Source of the DNA: Prevotellaceae bacterium HUN156
GTDB lineage: Bacteria; Bacteroidota; Bacteroidia; Bacteroidales; Bacteroidaceae
Length of the DNA stretch: 64,000 bases
NCBI GenBank assembly: GCA_900119285.1
Contig: FPIT01000010.1
Span: 62,001-126,000, forward strand
Direction of reading: 5' to 3'
Positions 49,597 to 58,982 of this stretch are shown piece after piece. Below the pieces are notes generated by a model. That model ran no database searches and was not told the DNA's origin. It saw nothing but the letters and a program-made list of their open reading frames with translations. The position numbers and the translations under genes were made by a program. Every line of letters begins with the position of its first letter. Positions within the stretch are counted from its first letter, which is position 1.

Positions 49597-50244
49597 TTAT
49601 TTCATTGTCCCTGCAGCTTTAGCCTCGCGACGTTTCTTATCCCATTCGGGGTCGTGGCGCTTGTGTAGCTCTTCAGCAACATCTTCAATGCGCAAGCCTT
49701 TGTGAGACAATAATACAATAAGGTGGTACAATAGGTCGGAAGCCTCATATACCAGATGGTCGTCAGTACCATTGGTGGCCTCGATGACTGTCTCTAATGC
49801 TTCTTCACCCACCTTTTGGGCTATCTTGTTGACACCATCCTTGAATAGTTTGGTGGTGTAAGAACCCTCGGGCATCTCTTGTTTGCGACGATTGATGAAA
49901 TCCTGCAACTCGGTGAGAAAGAGTAGGGGAGAATCATCGTTTGTCTCGCCCCAACAAGTGTCTGTACCTGTATGACAGGTAGGACCAACGGGATTGACCT
50001 TTACCAACAAGGTGTCGTTGTCGCAGTCAATCTTCATATCCACCAGATTCAGAAAGTGACCACTGGTTTCGCCCTTAGTCCAGAGTGTCTGACGGGTACG
50101 ACTCCAAAAGGTGACATGCTTGGTATCAAGCGTTTTCAGGTAGGCTTCTTCATTCATAAAGCCCAACATCAGCACATTCTTCGTTGTTGCATCTTGGATG
50201 ATGGCTGGTACAAGACCGCCCATCTTTTCGAAATCTATCTTCAT
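49597..50244 (-). CDS. hisIE: Bifunctional phosphoribosyl-AMP cyclohydrolase / phosphoribosyl-ATP pyrophosphatase
   Basis: 215 aa. HisI domain (residues 1-110) with [28 protein letters not shown] and [11 protein letters not shown] zinc Cys ligands, then a HisE domain with [22 protein letters not shown]. Steps 2 and 3 of histidine synthesis. The ATG overlaps the hisF stop by 4 bases. Confidence 0.95.
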   Translation of the reverse strand: MKIDFEKMGGLVPAIIQDATTKNVLMLGFMNEEAYLKTLDTKHVTFWSRTRQTLWTKGETSGHFLNLVDMKIDCDNDTLLVKVNPVGPTCHTGTDTCWGETNDDSPLLFLTELQDFINRRKQEMPEGSYTTKLFKDGVNKIAQKVGEEALETVIEATNGTDDHLVYEASDLLYHLIVLLSHKGLRIEDVAEELHKRHDPEWDKKRREAKAAGTMK

Positions 50245-50999
50245 AATCTCACATTAATTCCTTCTTGTTTCAAATACTTTTTCAGTTCGGGTACAGGTAT
50301 CTCACCAAAGTGGAATACTGATGCTGCCAAAGCGGCATCTGCATGTCCTTCTGTGAAGACATCACGGAAGTGTTCCTTACAACCTGCGCCACCACTGGCG
50401 ATAATAGGTATCGATAGGTGGTCGGCAAGTTCGCGTAAGGCTTCGTTAGCAAAGCCTTGTTTCGTACCGTCGTGATTCATCGAGGTGAAGAGTATCTCAC
50501 CAGCGCCACGTTCTTGTACTTCGTGAGCCCATTCAAACAATCCTCGCTCAGTGCGTTCGCGACCACCTTTCAGGTAGCAATGCCAGCCATCTTCATCAAG
50601 ACGGGCATCAATAGCACAAACGCATACCTGAGAACCAAAGCGCTGGGCAATCTCGGTGATAAGTTCTGGGCGACGGATGGCTGCAGAATTGACACTCACC
50701 TTATCGGCTCCGGCATACAATAGTCGTTCTACATCCTTGAGTTCGTTGATACCGCCACCAACAGTAAAGGGAATGTTGATTTCCTGAGCCACACGAGTCA
50801 CCATCTCCGTAAATGTCTTGCGACCTTCAAAGGATGCTGTGATATCCAGGAAACACAATTCGTCAGCTCCCTGCTCGCTATAGGCTTTGCCCAGAGCTAC
50901 AGGGTCACCTGCACTACGCAGGTTGACGAAGTTGGTTCCTTTTACCGTCTCTCCGTCTTTAACATCCAAACAGGGTATGATGCGTTTTGCTAATCCCAT
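50241..50999 (-). CDS. hisF: Imidazole glycerol phosphate synthase, cyclase subunit
   Basis: 252 aa (beta/alpha)8 barrel. [20 protein letters not shown] (catalytic Asp11), [25 protein letters not shown] and AIDARLD, with IASGGAG near the end. Uses ammonia from HisH to make IGP and AICAR. A degenerate heptamer array separates it from hisA. Confidence 0.96.
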   Translation of the reverse strand: MGLAKRIIPCLDVKDGETVKGTNFVNLRSAGDPVALGKAYSEQGADELCFLDITASFEGRKTFTEMVTRVAQEINIPFTVGGGINELKDVERLLYAGADKVSVNSAAIRRPELITEIAQRFGSQVCVCAIDARLDEDGWHCYLKGGRERTERGLFEWAHEVQERGAGEILFTSMNHDGTKQGFANEALRELADHLSIPIIASGGAGCKEHFRDVFTEGHADAALAASVFHFGEIPVPELKKYLKQEGINVRL

Positions 51000-51040
51000 C
51001 TTTTATCTATTCTCTGTTATCTATTAACTCTTAACAATGA
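51000..51040. repeat. Heptamer-like array between hisA and hisF
   Basis: On the coding (minus) strand, seven-base periodicity GTTAAGA, GTTAATA, GATAACA, GAGAATA, GATAAAA; reframed as GAGTTAA, TAGATAA, CAGAGAA, TAGATAA, close to the TAGTGAA unit before ftsE. Confidence 0.7.
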
Positions 51041-51747
51041 ACTAACTCCTTCAGGTCAATTCTTCCTTCATATATGGCTTTTCCGAAGACTACGGCAGGG
51101 ATGCCAGCCTTGTCGAGCGCCTTGATATCATCGATAGACGAGACACCTCCACTGGCTATCAAATGCAACTGTGGATAGGCATCCATTACCTTTTTGTAGA
51201 GGTCGATGGCTGGTCCTGCCAATGTTCCGTCTTTAGATATCTCTGTACAGAGTACCTTGCTGACACCTGCATCAATGTATTTCTTCAGGAAGGGAAGAAG
51301 GTCTTCGCTGGAATCCTCTTTCCATCCGTTGATGCTGATGCGTCCGTTACGAACGTCAGCACCTAATATGATGCGTTCTGTACCGTATTTCTCAAGCCAT
51401 CCCAGAAAGCGGTCAGGCTCTGTCACAGCAATAGAACCGATGGTTACCATAGAAGCACCACAACGGAAGGCCTCTTCTATATCTTCGTCTGTCTTAATGC
51501 CTCCGCCAAAGTCAACTGTCAACTTGGTCTTAGTAGTCAAACTGCGTAGCACATCGCTATTCACGATATGCTTGGATTTCGCTCCGTCAAGGTCTACAAC
51601 ATGCAGACGCTGAAAGCCTATACGTTCAAAATCCTGAGCCATATCCTGCGGACTGCCATAGACGGTTTTCTGGTCATAATCACCCTTAGTCAGGCGTACA
51701 CACTGACCATTGATGATATCGATTGCGGGAATCAGTTCTATTTTCAT
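51031..51747 (-). CDS. hisA: Phosphoribosylformimino-AICAR-phosphate isomerase
   Basis: 238 aa. LIPAIDIINGQCVRLTKGDY (catalytic Asp), FGGGIKTDEDIE, GADVRNGRISINGW, LIASGGVSSIDDI. Amadori rearrangement in the histidine pathway. Standard length. Part of the his run on the minus strand. Confidence 0.96.
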   Translation of the reverse strand: MKIELIPAIDIINGQCVRLTKGDYDQKTVYGSPQDMAQDFERIGFQRLHVVDLDGAKSKHIVNSDVLRSLTTKTKLTVDFGGGIKTDEDIEEAFRCGASMVTIGSIAVTEPDRFLGWLEKYGTERIILGADVRNGRISINGWKEDSSEDLLPFLKKYIDAGVSKVLCTEISKDGTLAGPAIDLYKKVMDAYPQLHLIASGGVSSIDDIKALDKAGIPAVVFGKAIYEGRIDLKELVHC

Positions 51748-51772
51748 CGAATTATCAATTATCTATTGTTCA
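51748..51772. repeat. Short heptamer-like stretch between hisH and hisA
   Basis: Coding strand reads about ATAGATA, ATTGATA, ATTCGAT before the hisA ATG, overlapping the end of hisH. Degenerate, but with the same 7-base step. Confidence 0.45.
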
Positions 51773-52409
51773 ATTGGAGAAAATTCTCCAAGATACGTTC
51801 ACCCACCTTTCCACTCTTTTCCGGGTGGAACTGGCAGGTATAGAAGTTATCTTTCTGCAAGCATGCAGAGTAGGGGAGTATGTAGTCTGCCACAGCGATA
51901 GTATCCTCGCAAACAGGCACATAGTAGCTGTGTACAAAGTAGACGTAGGGAGCATGTCCTGACCCTTCCATAGATAGGGGGGATAGAAGGCCATTCATAA
52001 GTGGATCAACTCTCCCTTCCTTTAGGAGGGGTTGGGGAAGGCTCAGTTTGTTCCATCCCATACATGGCACCTTGTCTTCATGCTTTTCTGGCTGAAAACG
52101 CTTCACCTCTGCATCGAAGACGCCAATACAATCCACATCGCCTTCTTCTGAGTGTTTGCATAATAGCTGTTGTCCCACGCAGATGCCTAATACGGGTTGA
52201 CGCAGGGAACGAATCACCTCATCCAGCCTTCTTGCCTGGAGATACTCCATAGCTCCTCGTGCTTCACCTTGTCCTGGGAACAACACGCGGTCAGCCTTTT
52301 GAAGCAGTTCTATATCATCCGTCAAAAGGGGATCTACGCCCAATCTCTTGAGCGCATTCACCACTGAATAGATGTTTCCTGCGTTATATTTTACGATTGC
52401 TACGTTCAT
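51759..52409 (-). CDS. hisH: Imidazole glycerol phosphate synthase, glutaminase subunit, with an insertion
   Basis: 216 aa. VIKYNAGNI-like start (VAIVKYNAGNIYSVVNALKR), LGICVGQQLLCKHSEEG (nucleophile Cys), and CQFHPEKSGKVGERILENF (catalytic His/Glu). Between VPCMGWNK and YVYFVHSY there are about 33 residues where typical Bacteroidales HisH has about 20; the extra part reads LSLPQPLLKEGRVDP and a Gly/Ser stretch. It is encoded by a palindrome-like, pyrimidine/purine-biased sequence at about 52011-52053. The frame is intact and all catalytic residues are present, so it is probably active. Confidence 0.93.
   Translation of the reverse strand: MNVAIVKYNAGNIYSVVNALKRLGVDPLLTDDIELLQKADRVLFPGQGEARGAMEYLQARRLDEVIRSLRQPVLGICVGQQLLCKHSEEGDVDCIGVFDAEVKRFQPEKHEDKVPCMGWNKLSLPQPLLKEGRVDPLMNGLLSPLSMEGSGHAPYVYFVHSYYVPVCEDTIAVADYILPYSACLQKDNFYTCQFHPEKSGKVGERILENFLQLNNR
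52011..52053. repeat. Dispersed-repeat-like palindrome inside hisH
   Basis: CTCCCTTCCT, TT, AGGAGGGG forms an imperfect stem, followed by TTGGGGAAGG. Sequences of this CTCCTTnAGGAGGGGTTGGGG type are, from memory, widely dispersed in Bacteroidetes genomes. It supplies in-frame residues SLPQPLLKEGR. Confidence 0.65.
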
Positions 52410-52437
52410 TTTTCTTGCTTGTTGCCTCTAGCTTCTT

Positions 52438-53301
52438 TTAGCTGAATATGATTGTTTTGTTCTTGAAAGTCAGAATCTTACGCTGAATATGCTTAGAAAC
52501 TGCATGTGACAGCACTATCTTTTCCAAGTCTTTTCCTTTCAATACCAGACTCTCAGGCGTATCTTTGTGAGTGATGCGTGTCACATCTTGCTCAATGATT
52601 GGACCTGCATCCAGTTCAGCTGTTACATAGTGACTAGTAGCACCGATAATCTTTACGCCACGTTCCCAAGCCTGATGATAGGGCTTTGCACCCACAAATG
52701 CGGGCAAGAATGAGTGGTGAATATTGATGATATGATTTGGGTAGGCAGCAATCATCTCGTCTGAGATAATCTGCATATATCGAGCCAATACAATAAACGT
52801 GATATTCTCCTTACGCAGCAGTTCCATCTCGGCAGCTTCAACTTCTGCCTTGTTAGAGTGGTCTTTCTTAATGCTCCATACGTAGTAAGGAATATTAAAC
52901 TGCTCAGCCACATAGCGCAAATCCTCGTGATTGCTGATAATACATGGAATATCGATATCCCATTCGCCAGCTTTCCAGCGTGCCAGCAGGTCGTACAGAC
53001 AGTGACTCATCTTTGAAACGAAAATAGCCATTCTTGGACGCTTGTCACTAAAATACAACTTACACGTCATTTGATAGCGCTGAGCATAGAGCGTATTAAT
53101 GTATTCCTGAATCTTGTCGCGAGGAATCAGGAAATTCTCCAGTTCCCATTCAATACGCATAAAAAACATACCGTCTTGCTTGTCCACATATTGATCCAGG
53201 TAGACGATGTTTCCTTGATTGTCTGTTATAAATCTAGTCACTTCTGAGATGATGCCCTGTTGATCGGGACAATGCAGAAGTAGAATTGCTGTTGGTTTCA
53301 T
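52438..53301 (-). CDS. purU: Formyltetrahydrofolate deformylase
   Basis: 287 aa. N-terminal ACT domain (HCPDQQGIISEVTRFITDN, about 10-85) and a formyl-transferase domain (about 90-287) with INIHHSFLPAFVGAKPYH and GATSHYVTAELDAGP IIEQD. It releases formate and tetrahydrofolate from 10-formyl-THF, balancing one-carbon units. Starts 28 bases upstream of hisH; -7 box at 53351 may drive the whole purU-his run. Confidence 0.94.
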   Translation of the reverse strand: MKPTAILLLHCPDQQGIISEVTRFITDNQGNIVYLDQYVDKQDGMFFMRIEWELENFLIPRDKIQEYINTLYAQRYQMTCKLYFSDKRPRMAIFVSKMSHCLYDLLARWKAGEWDIDIPCIISNHEDLRYVAEQFNIPYYVWSIKKDHSNKAEVEAAEMELLRKENITFIVLARYMQIISDEMIAAYPNHIINIHHSFLPAFVGAKPYHQAWERGVKIIGATSHYVTAELDAGPIIEQDVTRITHKDTPESLVLKGKDLEKIVLSHAVSKHIQRKILTFKNKTIIFS

Positions 53302-53350
53302 TTCTCTCTTATTATTTATTTCAATCGAATACCTTATTTATAATAGGCTG

Positions 53351-53358
53351 CAAATATA
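53351..53358 (-). promoter_or_regulatory. -7 box for purU and possibly the his run
   Basis: Minus strand reads TATATTTGC, 50 bases upstream of ATG 53301. Confidence 0.65.
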
Positions 53359-53488
53359 CTAATTTATTCTGAGACCACCAAATATTTCTGATAATCTCCT
53401 CATATTTCTTAAACAATGGAAAAACAAAAGAATAGACATTATGATAAATAACAATTTTCAGATACCATATATTCCCTATTTCCATATA

Positions 53489-54106
53489 CTATTCTTGTTT
53501 AAGAGTTGGTAATGAAAGATGATAACGAACAGCCAGAAATCTCATCAGACAAATTATCAGAAATGATGCTATAACTGTTACTTCAATTGGGAAAAGCAAA
53601 TAGTCTGATAACCAATAAACTATTCCACCAAGTACGGCTGCCATTGCATAGATTTCTCGCTGAAAAATCACCGGCTCGTTATTTAGTAAAACATCACGAA
53701 TAATTCCTCCTGCAGAACCCGTTATACAGCCCATAATTATCGCCACCCAATATGGTTGTCCGAGAATCAAAGATTTTTGGATTCCTGCAATGGTAAATAA
53801 CGCTAAGCCAAGCGTATCAAACACAAACCATGTATTACGCAGGCCTTCCATATATTTTGCGAAGATAATCACAAAGACAAGAGCCAAGGCGGTACAAATC
53901 ATATAAAACGGATTCGTCATCCAGAATGGCGTCACGCCAAGCATAACGTCACGAATCGTTCCACCACCAATAGCAACAGCAATGCCGCATACATAGCCAC
54001 CAAACCAGTCAAATTGCTTGGCTGCAGCATGGCGGATACCAGAGATGGCAAAGGCAAAAGTGCCTAAAAACTCTATTACCTGTTGTAGTATTCCTTCGTA
54101 TACCAT
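53489..54106 (-). CDS. TRIC-type channel protein, YicG/UPF0126 family
   Basis: 205 aa with about seven helices and two repeats. Each half has the glycine-rich motif: AIGGGTIRDVMLG and GSAGGIIRDVLLN. The family forms trimeric monovalent-cation channels of the TRIC type. Length is standard. Ends in a polar tail. No clear operon partner. Confidence 0.88.
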   Translation of the reverse strand: MVYEGILQQVIEFLGTFAFAISGIRHAAAKQFDWFGGYVCGIAVAIGGGTIRDVMLGVTPFWMTNPFYMICTALALVFVIIFAKYMEGLRNTWFVFDTLGLALFTIAGIQKSLILGQPYWVAIIMGCITGSAGGIIRDVLLNNEPVIFQREIYAMAAVLGGIVYWLSDYLLFPIEVTVIASFLIICLMRFLAVRYHLSLPTLKQE

Positions 54107-54198
54107 ATTCTATTTATCATAACATGCGTGGGAGCATTTAACTTAACTTTCCCACGAGCTTTGCTCGCTCTGCACCTTTAGGTCAAAGAACTTTCAAC

Positions 54199-55470
54199 TT
54201 ACTTATATCTTTCTCCCCAATAATTCACCATGCGCTCATACAGCTTTTCTTCTGTTGGCGAGTGTTGTCCATGCCACAAGCGCTCATCTTTCAGTTCGTC
54301 TGGCATATATTGCTGAGGTGTAAAGTGTCCTGCAAAGTCGTGAGGATATTTATATCCATCGTGATATCCCAAGTCTTCCATCAGTTTCGTGGGAGCATTG
54401 CGCAGATGCAACGGAACGGGCTGATTGCCAGTCTTTCGTACCAGTTCAAGTGCCTGATTAATACCCATATATGCTGAGTTGCTCTTGGGTGATGTTGCCA
54501 GATATACGGCACATTCTGCCAATGGAATACGACCTTCTGGCCAGCCAATTTTCATCACAGCATCAAAGGCGGCATTCGCCAGTAACAGGGCATTTGGATT
54601 AGCCAGTCCGATATCTTCTGCTGCAGAGATAACCAGTCTGCGGGCAATAAACTGAGGGTCTTCCCCACCCTCTATCATGCGAGCCATCCAGTAGAGTGCT
54701 GCATCAGGATCACTACCGCGTATCGATTTGATGAAGGCAGAGATAATATCATAGTGCATCTCTCCGTCTTTATCGTATGCCAACGGATTCTGCTGCAGAC
54801 ATTCTTCCACCATTTCATCAGTAATGACGACCTCCTCGCTATTAGCCGATTCTACTACTAATTCCAAGATATTCAGCAGTTTACGAGCATCGCCACCGCT
54901 ATAGCGCATCATAGCAGCCGTTTCCTTCAGCTCTATCTTGCGCTGACTCAGAATAACGTCTTTCGTGATGGCACGCTCCAACAGTAGTTGTAAATCCTCT
55001 TTTTCTAAGGATTTCAGCACATACAACTGACAGCGTGAAAGTAATGGACGGATAACCTCAAACGATGGATTCTCCGTGGTGGCACCAATCAGCGTCACAA
55101 TACCTTTCTCTACAGCACCCAACAATGAGTCTTGCTGCGATTTCGAGAAACGGTGAATCTCATCTATAAATAAGATAGGAGAAGCCTCGTTGAAGAAACG
55201 CCCTTTCTGAGCACGCTCTATCACATCGCGCACGTCCTTGACACCACTCGTCACAGCTGATAGTGTGTAGAACGGAGTCTCCAGTCTTTTGGCTATGATT
55301 TGTGCCAACGTCGTTTTTCCCACTCCCGGAGGGCCCCAGAGAATAAACGACGAGATGCGTCCTGCATCAATCATCTTGCGCAGTACGGCACCCTCACCAA
55401 CCAAATGCTGCTGACCAATATAGTCTTCCAGCGAGCGTGGGCGTAATCTTTCAGCTAATGGCTCACTCAT
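54199..55470 (-). CDS. rarA: Replication-associated recombination protein A
   Basis: 423 aa AAA+ protein. Start region SEPLAERLRPRSLEDYIGQQ, Walker A WGPPGVGKTTLAQIIAKRLE, Walker B LFIDEIHRFSKSQQDSLL, sensor TENPSFEV and a C-terminal clamp-loader-like domain with GGDARKLLNILE. Acts at stalled replication forks. Full length. Minus-strand -7 box at 55480. Confidence 0.95.
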   Translation of the reverse strand: MSEPLAERLRPRSLEDYIGQQHLVGEGAVLRKMIDAGRISSFILWGPPGVGKTTLAQIIAKRLETPFYTLSAVTSGVKDVRDVIERAQKGRFFNEASPILFIDEIHRFSKSQQDSLLGAVEKGIVTLIGATTENPSFEVIRPLLSRCQLYVLKSLEKEDLQLLLERAITKDVILSQRKIELKETAAMMRYSGGDARKLLNILELVVESANSEEVVITDEMVEECLQQNPLAYDKDGEMHYDIISAFIKSIRGSDPDAALYWMARMIEGGEDPQFIARRLVISAAEDIGLANPNALLLANAAFDAVMKIGWPEGRIPLAECAVYLATSPKSNSAYMGINQALELVRKTGNQPVPLHLRNAPTKLMEDLGYHDGYKYPHDFAGHFTPQQYMPDELKDERLWHGQHSPTEEKLYERMVNYWGERYK

Positions 55471-55479
55471 AATTGGCTA

Positions 55480-55487
55480 CAAAATTA
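55480..55487 (-). promoter_or_regulatory. -7 box for rarA
   Basis: Minus strand reads TAATTTTG, 9 bases upstream of ATG 55470. Confidence 0.55.
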
Positions 55488-55525
55488 CTAAGAAATAATC
55501 AAAAAATGATAGAAGGCAATAATTT

Positions 55526-55553
55526 TTTCACTTTTCACTTTTCACTTTTCACT
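55526..55553. repeat. Heptamer array (TTTTCAC)x4
   Basis: Four 7-base units between the divergent rarA and 55604 genes; on the opposite strand AAGTGAA repeated. The -7 box of the 55604 gene lies just downstream, so the array covers the region of its -33 element. Confidence 0.9.
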
Positions 55554-55561
55554 TTTTTTCG

Positions 55562-55569
55562 TACATTTG
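55562..55569 (+). promoter_or_regulatory. -7 box for the 55604 gene
   Basis: TACATTTGC, 35 bases before ATG 55604. Confidence 0.7.
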
Positions 55570-55603
55570 CAGAGAAAAATATCATTAACACATAAATAGA
55601 TCT

Positions 55604-56416
55604 ATGAAAGAAGCGACAACAAACAAAGCACTCAGCTTGAAAACACTAACGAAAAGCACCGTTTGGGATGTGCAGGAAAATGACATTTTCCGTATGCTCG
55701 AAGCAGCAGACAAGGACGTAGAACTGAAAGACAACCTTCGCCATGTTGCAGACATCATCCGCAGTGCTTTCATGATCGAGGAAATTAAAGATGATAACAA
55801 ACAACTCCAGGAGAAATACACCAATCAGGGTTATAAGATTGGAACAATAAAACTCGGTGATGAGGCAAAACTTACTTGGGCTATCAAGAAGCGCCCCATC
55901 ACTCGTGTTACAGACCTCACTTACGAGAATATCCGTCACATTTCCGCTGCAAAGCTCCTTGAAGTCATCGACCGCAACTTCGGTGGTGGTTGGGATTCGC
56001 TCTCGCAGTCTATTCAGGATGTCATCGAGAGTGGATTCGATATCTCTACCACTACCCTCCCCAAGGACCGTTTGCACAAGAAGGGTGGCATGTATGAAAA
56101 GAAGGTAGCTGATGGTTTCGAGGTTCTCGAAGTAGAAAAGGGAACATGGGTAGAGGCCATCTTTGCCAAGTTGAAGCCCGAAACCTTCAAGCCTCGCATG
56201 AAGTTCGATGAGCCTCGTCTGGGTGGCGATGGCGAAGAGGATGAAGACGATGATCTGCCCGTTGACGACTACAACCGTCCTGATGAGGATGATGTGGAGT
56301 TCGACGAGCCCAACGATGACGAAATCAACGAGAACAACTATCGTACTACCTTCGCCATCGAGGACGATTCCGATGAGGATGCTGAGAGCCTCTCCGACTT
56401 TATAGCCGACGAGTAA
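55604..56416 (+). CDS. Hypothetical protein with highly acidic C-terminus
   Basis: 270 aa. A mixed alpha-helical N-terminal half (residues 1-185), with LRHVADIIRSAFMIEEI and AAKLLEVIDRNFGGGWDSLS, then a tail from about 200 rich in Asp/Glu (DGEEDEDDDLPVDDYN and further acidic runs) ending LSDFIADE. No signal peptide or membrane segment, so cytoplasmic. I do not recognise the family; it looks like a conserved Bacteroidales protein. Acidic tails often bind basic partners, but that is only a guess. Followed by hppA after 58 bases, with no promoter in between, so they may be co-transcribed. Confidence 0.75.
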   Translation: MKEATTNKALSLKTLTKSTVWDVQENDIFRMLEAADKDVELKDNLRHVADIIRSAFMIEEIKDDNKQLQEKYTNQGYKIGTIKLGDEAKLTWAIKKRPITRVTDLTYENIRHISAAKLLEVIDRNFGGGWDSLSQSIQDVIESGFDISTTTLPKDRLHKKGGMYEKKVADGFEVLEVEKGTWVEAIFAKLKPETFKPRMKFDEPRLGGDGEEDEDDDLPVDDYNRPDEDDVEFDEPNDDEINENNYRTTFAIEDDSDEDAESLSDFIADE

Positions 56417-56474
56417 ACAGCTCTCTCCCCTCCTCCATTAAGCCAATAACCTCAAACAAAAACCTAATATAAAC

Positions 56475-58661
56475 ATGATTATTCCTAATGTATTCTGGCT
56501 CGTGCCCATTGCATCTGTCGTTGCTTTGGGCATGGCCTTTTTCTTTTTCCGTCAGATGATGGGAGAAGATGAGGGTACTCCTCGCATGCGTGAGATTGCC
56601 CTCTATGTGCGTAAAGGTGCTATGGCCTACCTTAAACAACAGTACAAGGTCGTTGGCATCGTCTTTGTTGTACTCTGCATTCTTTTTGCCTTTATGGCTT
56701 ATGGTTTGCACGTGCAGAATCCTTGGGTGCCCTTTGCATTCCTCACGGGTGGTTTCTTCTCGGGCTTGGCAGGTTTCTTTGGCATGAAGACAGCCACCTA
56801 TGCCTCTGCCCGTACAGCTAATGCAGCCCGCAAGAGCCTCAATGCTGGTTTGAAGGTTGCTTTCCGTTCTGGTGCAGTGATGGGACTCACCGTTGTAGGT
56901 CTTGGCTTGCTCGACATTGCCATCTGGTTTGTTGTCCTCAACTACTTCGATGCTGATGGACTCATCTCCATCACCACCACCATGCTTACCTTCGGTATGG
57001 GTGCTTCTACGCAGGCACTCTTTGCCCGTGTGGGTGGCGGTATCTACACCAAGGCTGCCGATGTGGGTGCTGATATTGTAGGAAAGGTAGAAGCCGATAT
57101 TCCAGAAGACGACCCTCGCAACCCTGCTACTATTGCCGATAATGTGGGCGATAACGTGGGCGACGTAGCTGGTATGGGTGCCGACCTCTACGAGTCATAT
57201 TGCGGTTCTGTGCTCTCTACTGCCGCTCTGGGCGCTGCAGCCTTTGCTGCAACAAGTACAGACATCCAGCTTAAAGCCGTTATCGCTCCTATGCTGATAG
57301 CCGCTGTAGGTGTATTCCTCTCCCTCTTCGGTATTTTCTTGGTACGCACTAAAGAAGGTGCCACCATGCGCGACTTGCTGAAATCGCTCTCTCTGGGCAC
57401 CAATGTCAGCGCCGTGCTCATTGCCGTTGCCACCTTCGCTATTCTATATTTATTAGGTATAGAGAACTGGATGTGGCTATCCTGTAGCGTTATCACTGGT
57501 CTTGTGGCTGGTGTCATCATCGGACAGGCTACCGAATATTACACCTCTCATTCCTATAAGCCCACCCAGAAGATTTCTGAAGCAGGTCTCACAGGCTCAG
57601 CCACTGTTATTATTAAAGGTATAGGCACAGGTATGATTTCCACCTGTATTCCCGTCATCACCATCGGTGTAGCTATCATTCTCAGCTTTGGCTTCGCTAA
57701 TGGCTTCGACCTCTCTATGTCTTCACAGAGTCTGGCCAACGGACTCTATGGCATTGGTATTGCTGCCGTAGGTATGCTCTCTACGCTGGGCATCACGCTG
57801 GCTACCGACGCCTACGGACCTATTGCCGACAATGCTGGTGGTAATGCAGAGATGAGCGAGCTGGGCGAAGAAGTACGCCATCGTACTGACGCCCTCGATG
57901 CCCTTGGCAATACTACCGCAGCTACAGGTAAGGGTTTCGCCATTGGTTCTGCAGCCCTCACAGCCCTCGCTCTCCTCGCTTCATATATCGAGGAAATAAA
58001 GATTGCCATGCAGCGTGCTGGAGTCATGATGGAGAATGTGAAGGGCGAACTGATAGAAGCCTCAGAAGCCAACATTCCCGACTTCATGAACTACTTCCAA
58101 GTCAACCTCATGAACCCCAAGGTGCTCGTTGGTGCCTTCATCGGAGGTATGGCAGCCTTCCTTTTCTGTGGTCTCACTATGGAGGCTGTAGGTCGTGCTG
58201 CTCAGAAGATGGTAGAAGAAGTGCGTCGTCAGTTCCGCGAGATAGCAGGCATCCTTGAAGGCAAGGCCACACCTGACTACGGCTCTTGTGTCGAGATTTC
58301 CACCCGTGCAGCCCAGCACGAGATGATATTCCCCTCACTCCTCGCCATTGCTATACCTATTATAGTAGGTTGCGTACTGGGCGTTGCTGGTGTACTTGGC
58401 CTGTTGGTTGGTGGACTCACCTGCGGCTTCACTCTTGCCGTCTTCATGGCGAATGCTGGTGGAGCATGGGATAATGCCAAGAAGATGGTCGAAGAAGGCA
58501 ACTTTGGAGGTAAAGGCTCTTTTGCTCACAAAGCCACTATTGTTGGTGATACTGTTGGTGATCCTTTCAAAGACACCTCTGGTCCTTCCCTCAACATCCT
58601 CATCAAGCTCATGTCTATGGTAAGCATTGTGATGGCAGGACTCACCGTACTTTTCATGTAA
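56475..58661 (+). CDS. hppA: Membrane-bound pyrophosphatase
   Basis: 728 aa with about 16 helices. Signature DVGADIVGKVEADIPEDDPR and NPATIADNVGDNVGDVAGMG form the PPi site. The motif GNTTAATGKGFAIGS has Ala where K+-independent enzymes have Lys, so it is of the K+-dependent class. Members pump H+, Na+ or both; Bacteroidales members of this class include Na+/H+ pumps. It uses pyrophosphate from biosynthesis to energise the membrane. A strong terminator lies about 80 bases after the stop. Confidence 0.95.
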   Translation: MIIPNVFWLVPIASVVALGMAFFFFRQMMGEDEGTPRMREIALYVRKGAMAYLKQQYKVVGIVFVVLCILFAFMAYGLHVQNPWVPFAFLTGGFFSGLAGFFGMKTATYASARTANAARKSLNAGLKVAFRSGAVMGLTVVGLGLLDIAIWFVVLNYFDADGLISITTTMLTFGMGASTQALFARVGGGIYTKAADVGADIVGKVEADIPEDDPRNPATIADNVGDNVGDVAGMGADLYESYCGSVLSTAALGAAAFAATSTDIQLKAVIAPMLIAAVGVFLSLFGIFLVRTKEGATMRDLLKSLSLGTNVSAVLIAVATFAILYLLGIENWMWLSCSVITGLVAGVIIGQATEYYTSHSYKPTQKISEAGLTGSATVIIKGIGTGMISTCIPVITIGVAIILSFGFANGFDLSMSSQSLANGLYGIGIAAVGMLSTLGITLATDAYGPIADNAGGNAEMSELGEEVRHRTDALDALGNTTAATGKGFAIGSAALTALALLASYIEEIKIAMQRAGVMMENVKGELIEASEANIPDFMNYFQVNLMNPKVLVGAFIGGMAAFLFCGLTMEAVGRAAQKMVEEVRRQFREIAGILEGKATPDYGSCVEISTRAAQHEMIFPSLLAIAIPIIVGCVLGVAGVLGLLVGGLTCGFTLAVFMANAGGAWDNAKKMVEEGNFGGKGSFAHKATIVGDTVGDPFKDTSGPSLNILIKLMSMVSIVMAGLTVLFM

Positions 58662-58739
58662 TACATTTACATAAGGATGGCTCGTCCCCTTGTGCTGCCG
58701 CATTGATGCACGGATATAGCTGTCCATTATACAACAATT

Positions 58740-58768
58740 AAAGCCCATTTCTTCGGAATTTGGGCTTT
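58740..58768 (+). terminator. Terminator after hppA
   Basis: AAAGCCCA (58740-58747) and TGGGCTTT (58761-58768), with further pairing inside and a run of Ts after. Confidence 0.9.
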
Positions 58769-58826
58769 TTTTAATACTTTCCTAAAAAAACAATAGAAAT
58801 AATTTGGTTGTTTCATAAAAAGTTAA

Positions 58827-58834
58827 TACCTTTG
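58827..58834 (+). promoter_or_regulatory. -7 box for tRNA-Lys
   Basis: TACCTTTGC, 23 bases before the tRNA. Confidence 0.7.
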
Positions 58835-58856
58835 CACCCGCAAAACGAAAAGCGAT

Positions 58857-58929
58857 GCACCCGTAGCTCAGTTGGTAGAGCACCTGACTCTTAATCAGGG
58901 TGTCCAGAGTTCGAGCCTCTGCGGGTGTA
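58857..58929 (+). tRNA. tRNA-Lys (anticodon CTT), probable prophage attachment site
   Basis: Begins GCACCCGTAGCTCAGTTGGT; anticodon loop CTCTTAA between CCTGA and TCAGG gives CTT. T-arm CAGAGTTCGAGCCTCTG. 73 nt, CCA not encoded. A tyrosine integrase starts 345 bases downstream, so the 3' half of this gene is the likely integration target. The other attachment copy would be outside the window. Confidence 0.93.
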
Positions 58930-58937
58930 CAAGGATG

Positions 58938-58982
58938 AAAAACGACGAATCTAACAAGGTTTGTCGTTTTTTCGTTATTGTC
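58938..58982 (+). terminator. Terminator after tRNA-Lys
   Basis: AAAAACGAC (58938-58946) pairs with GTCGTTTTT (58973-58981), followed by T. Confidence 0.75.
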
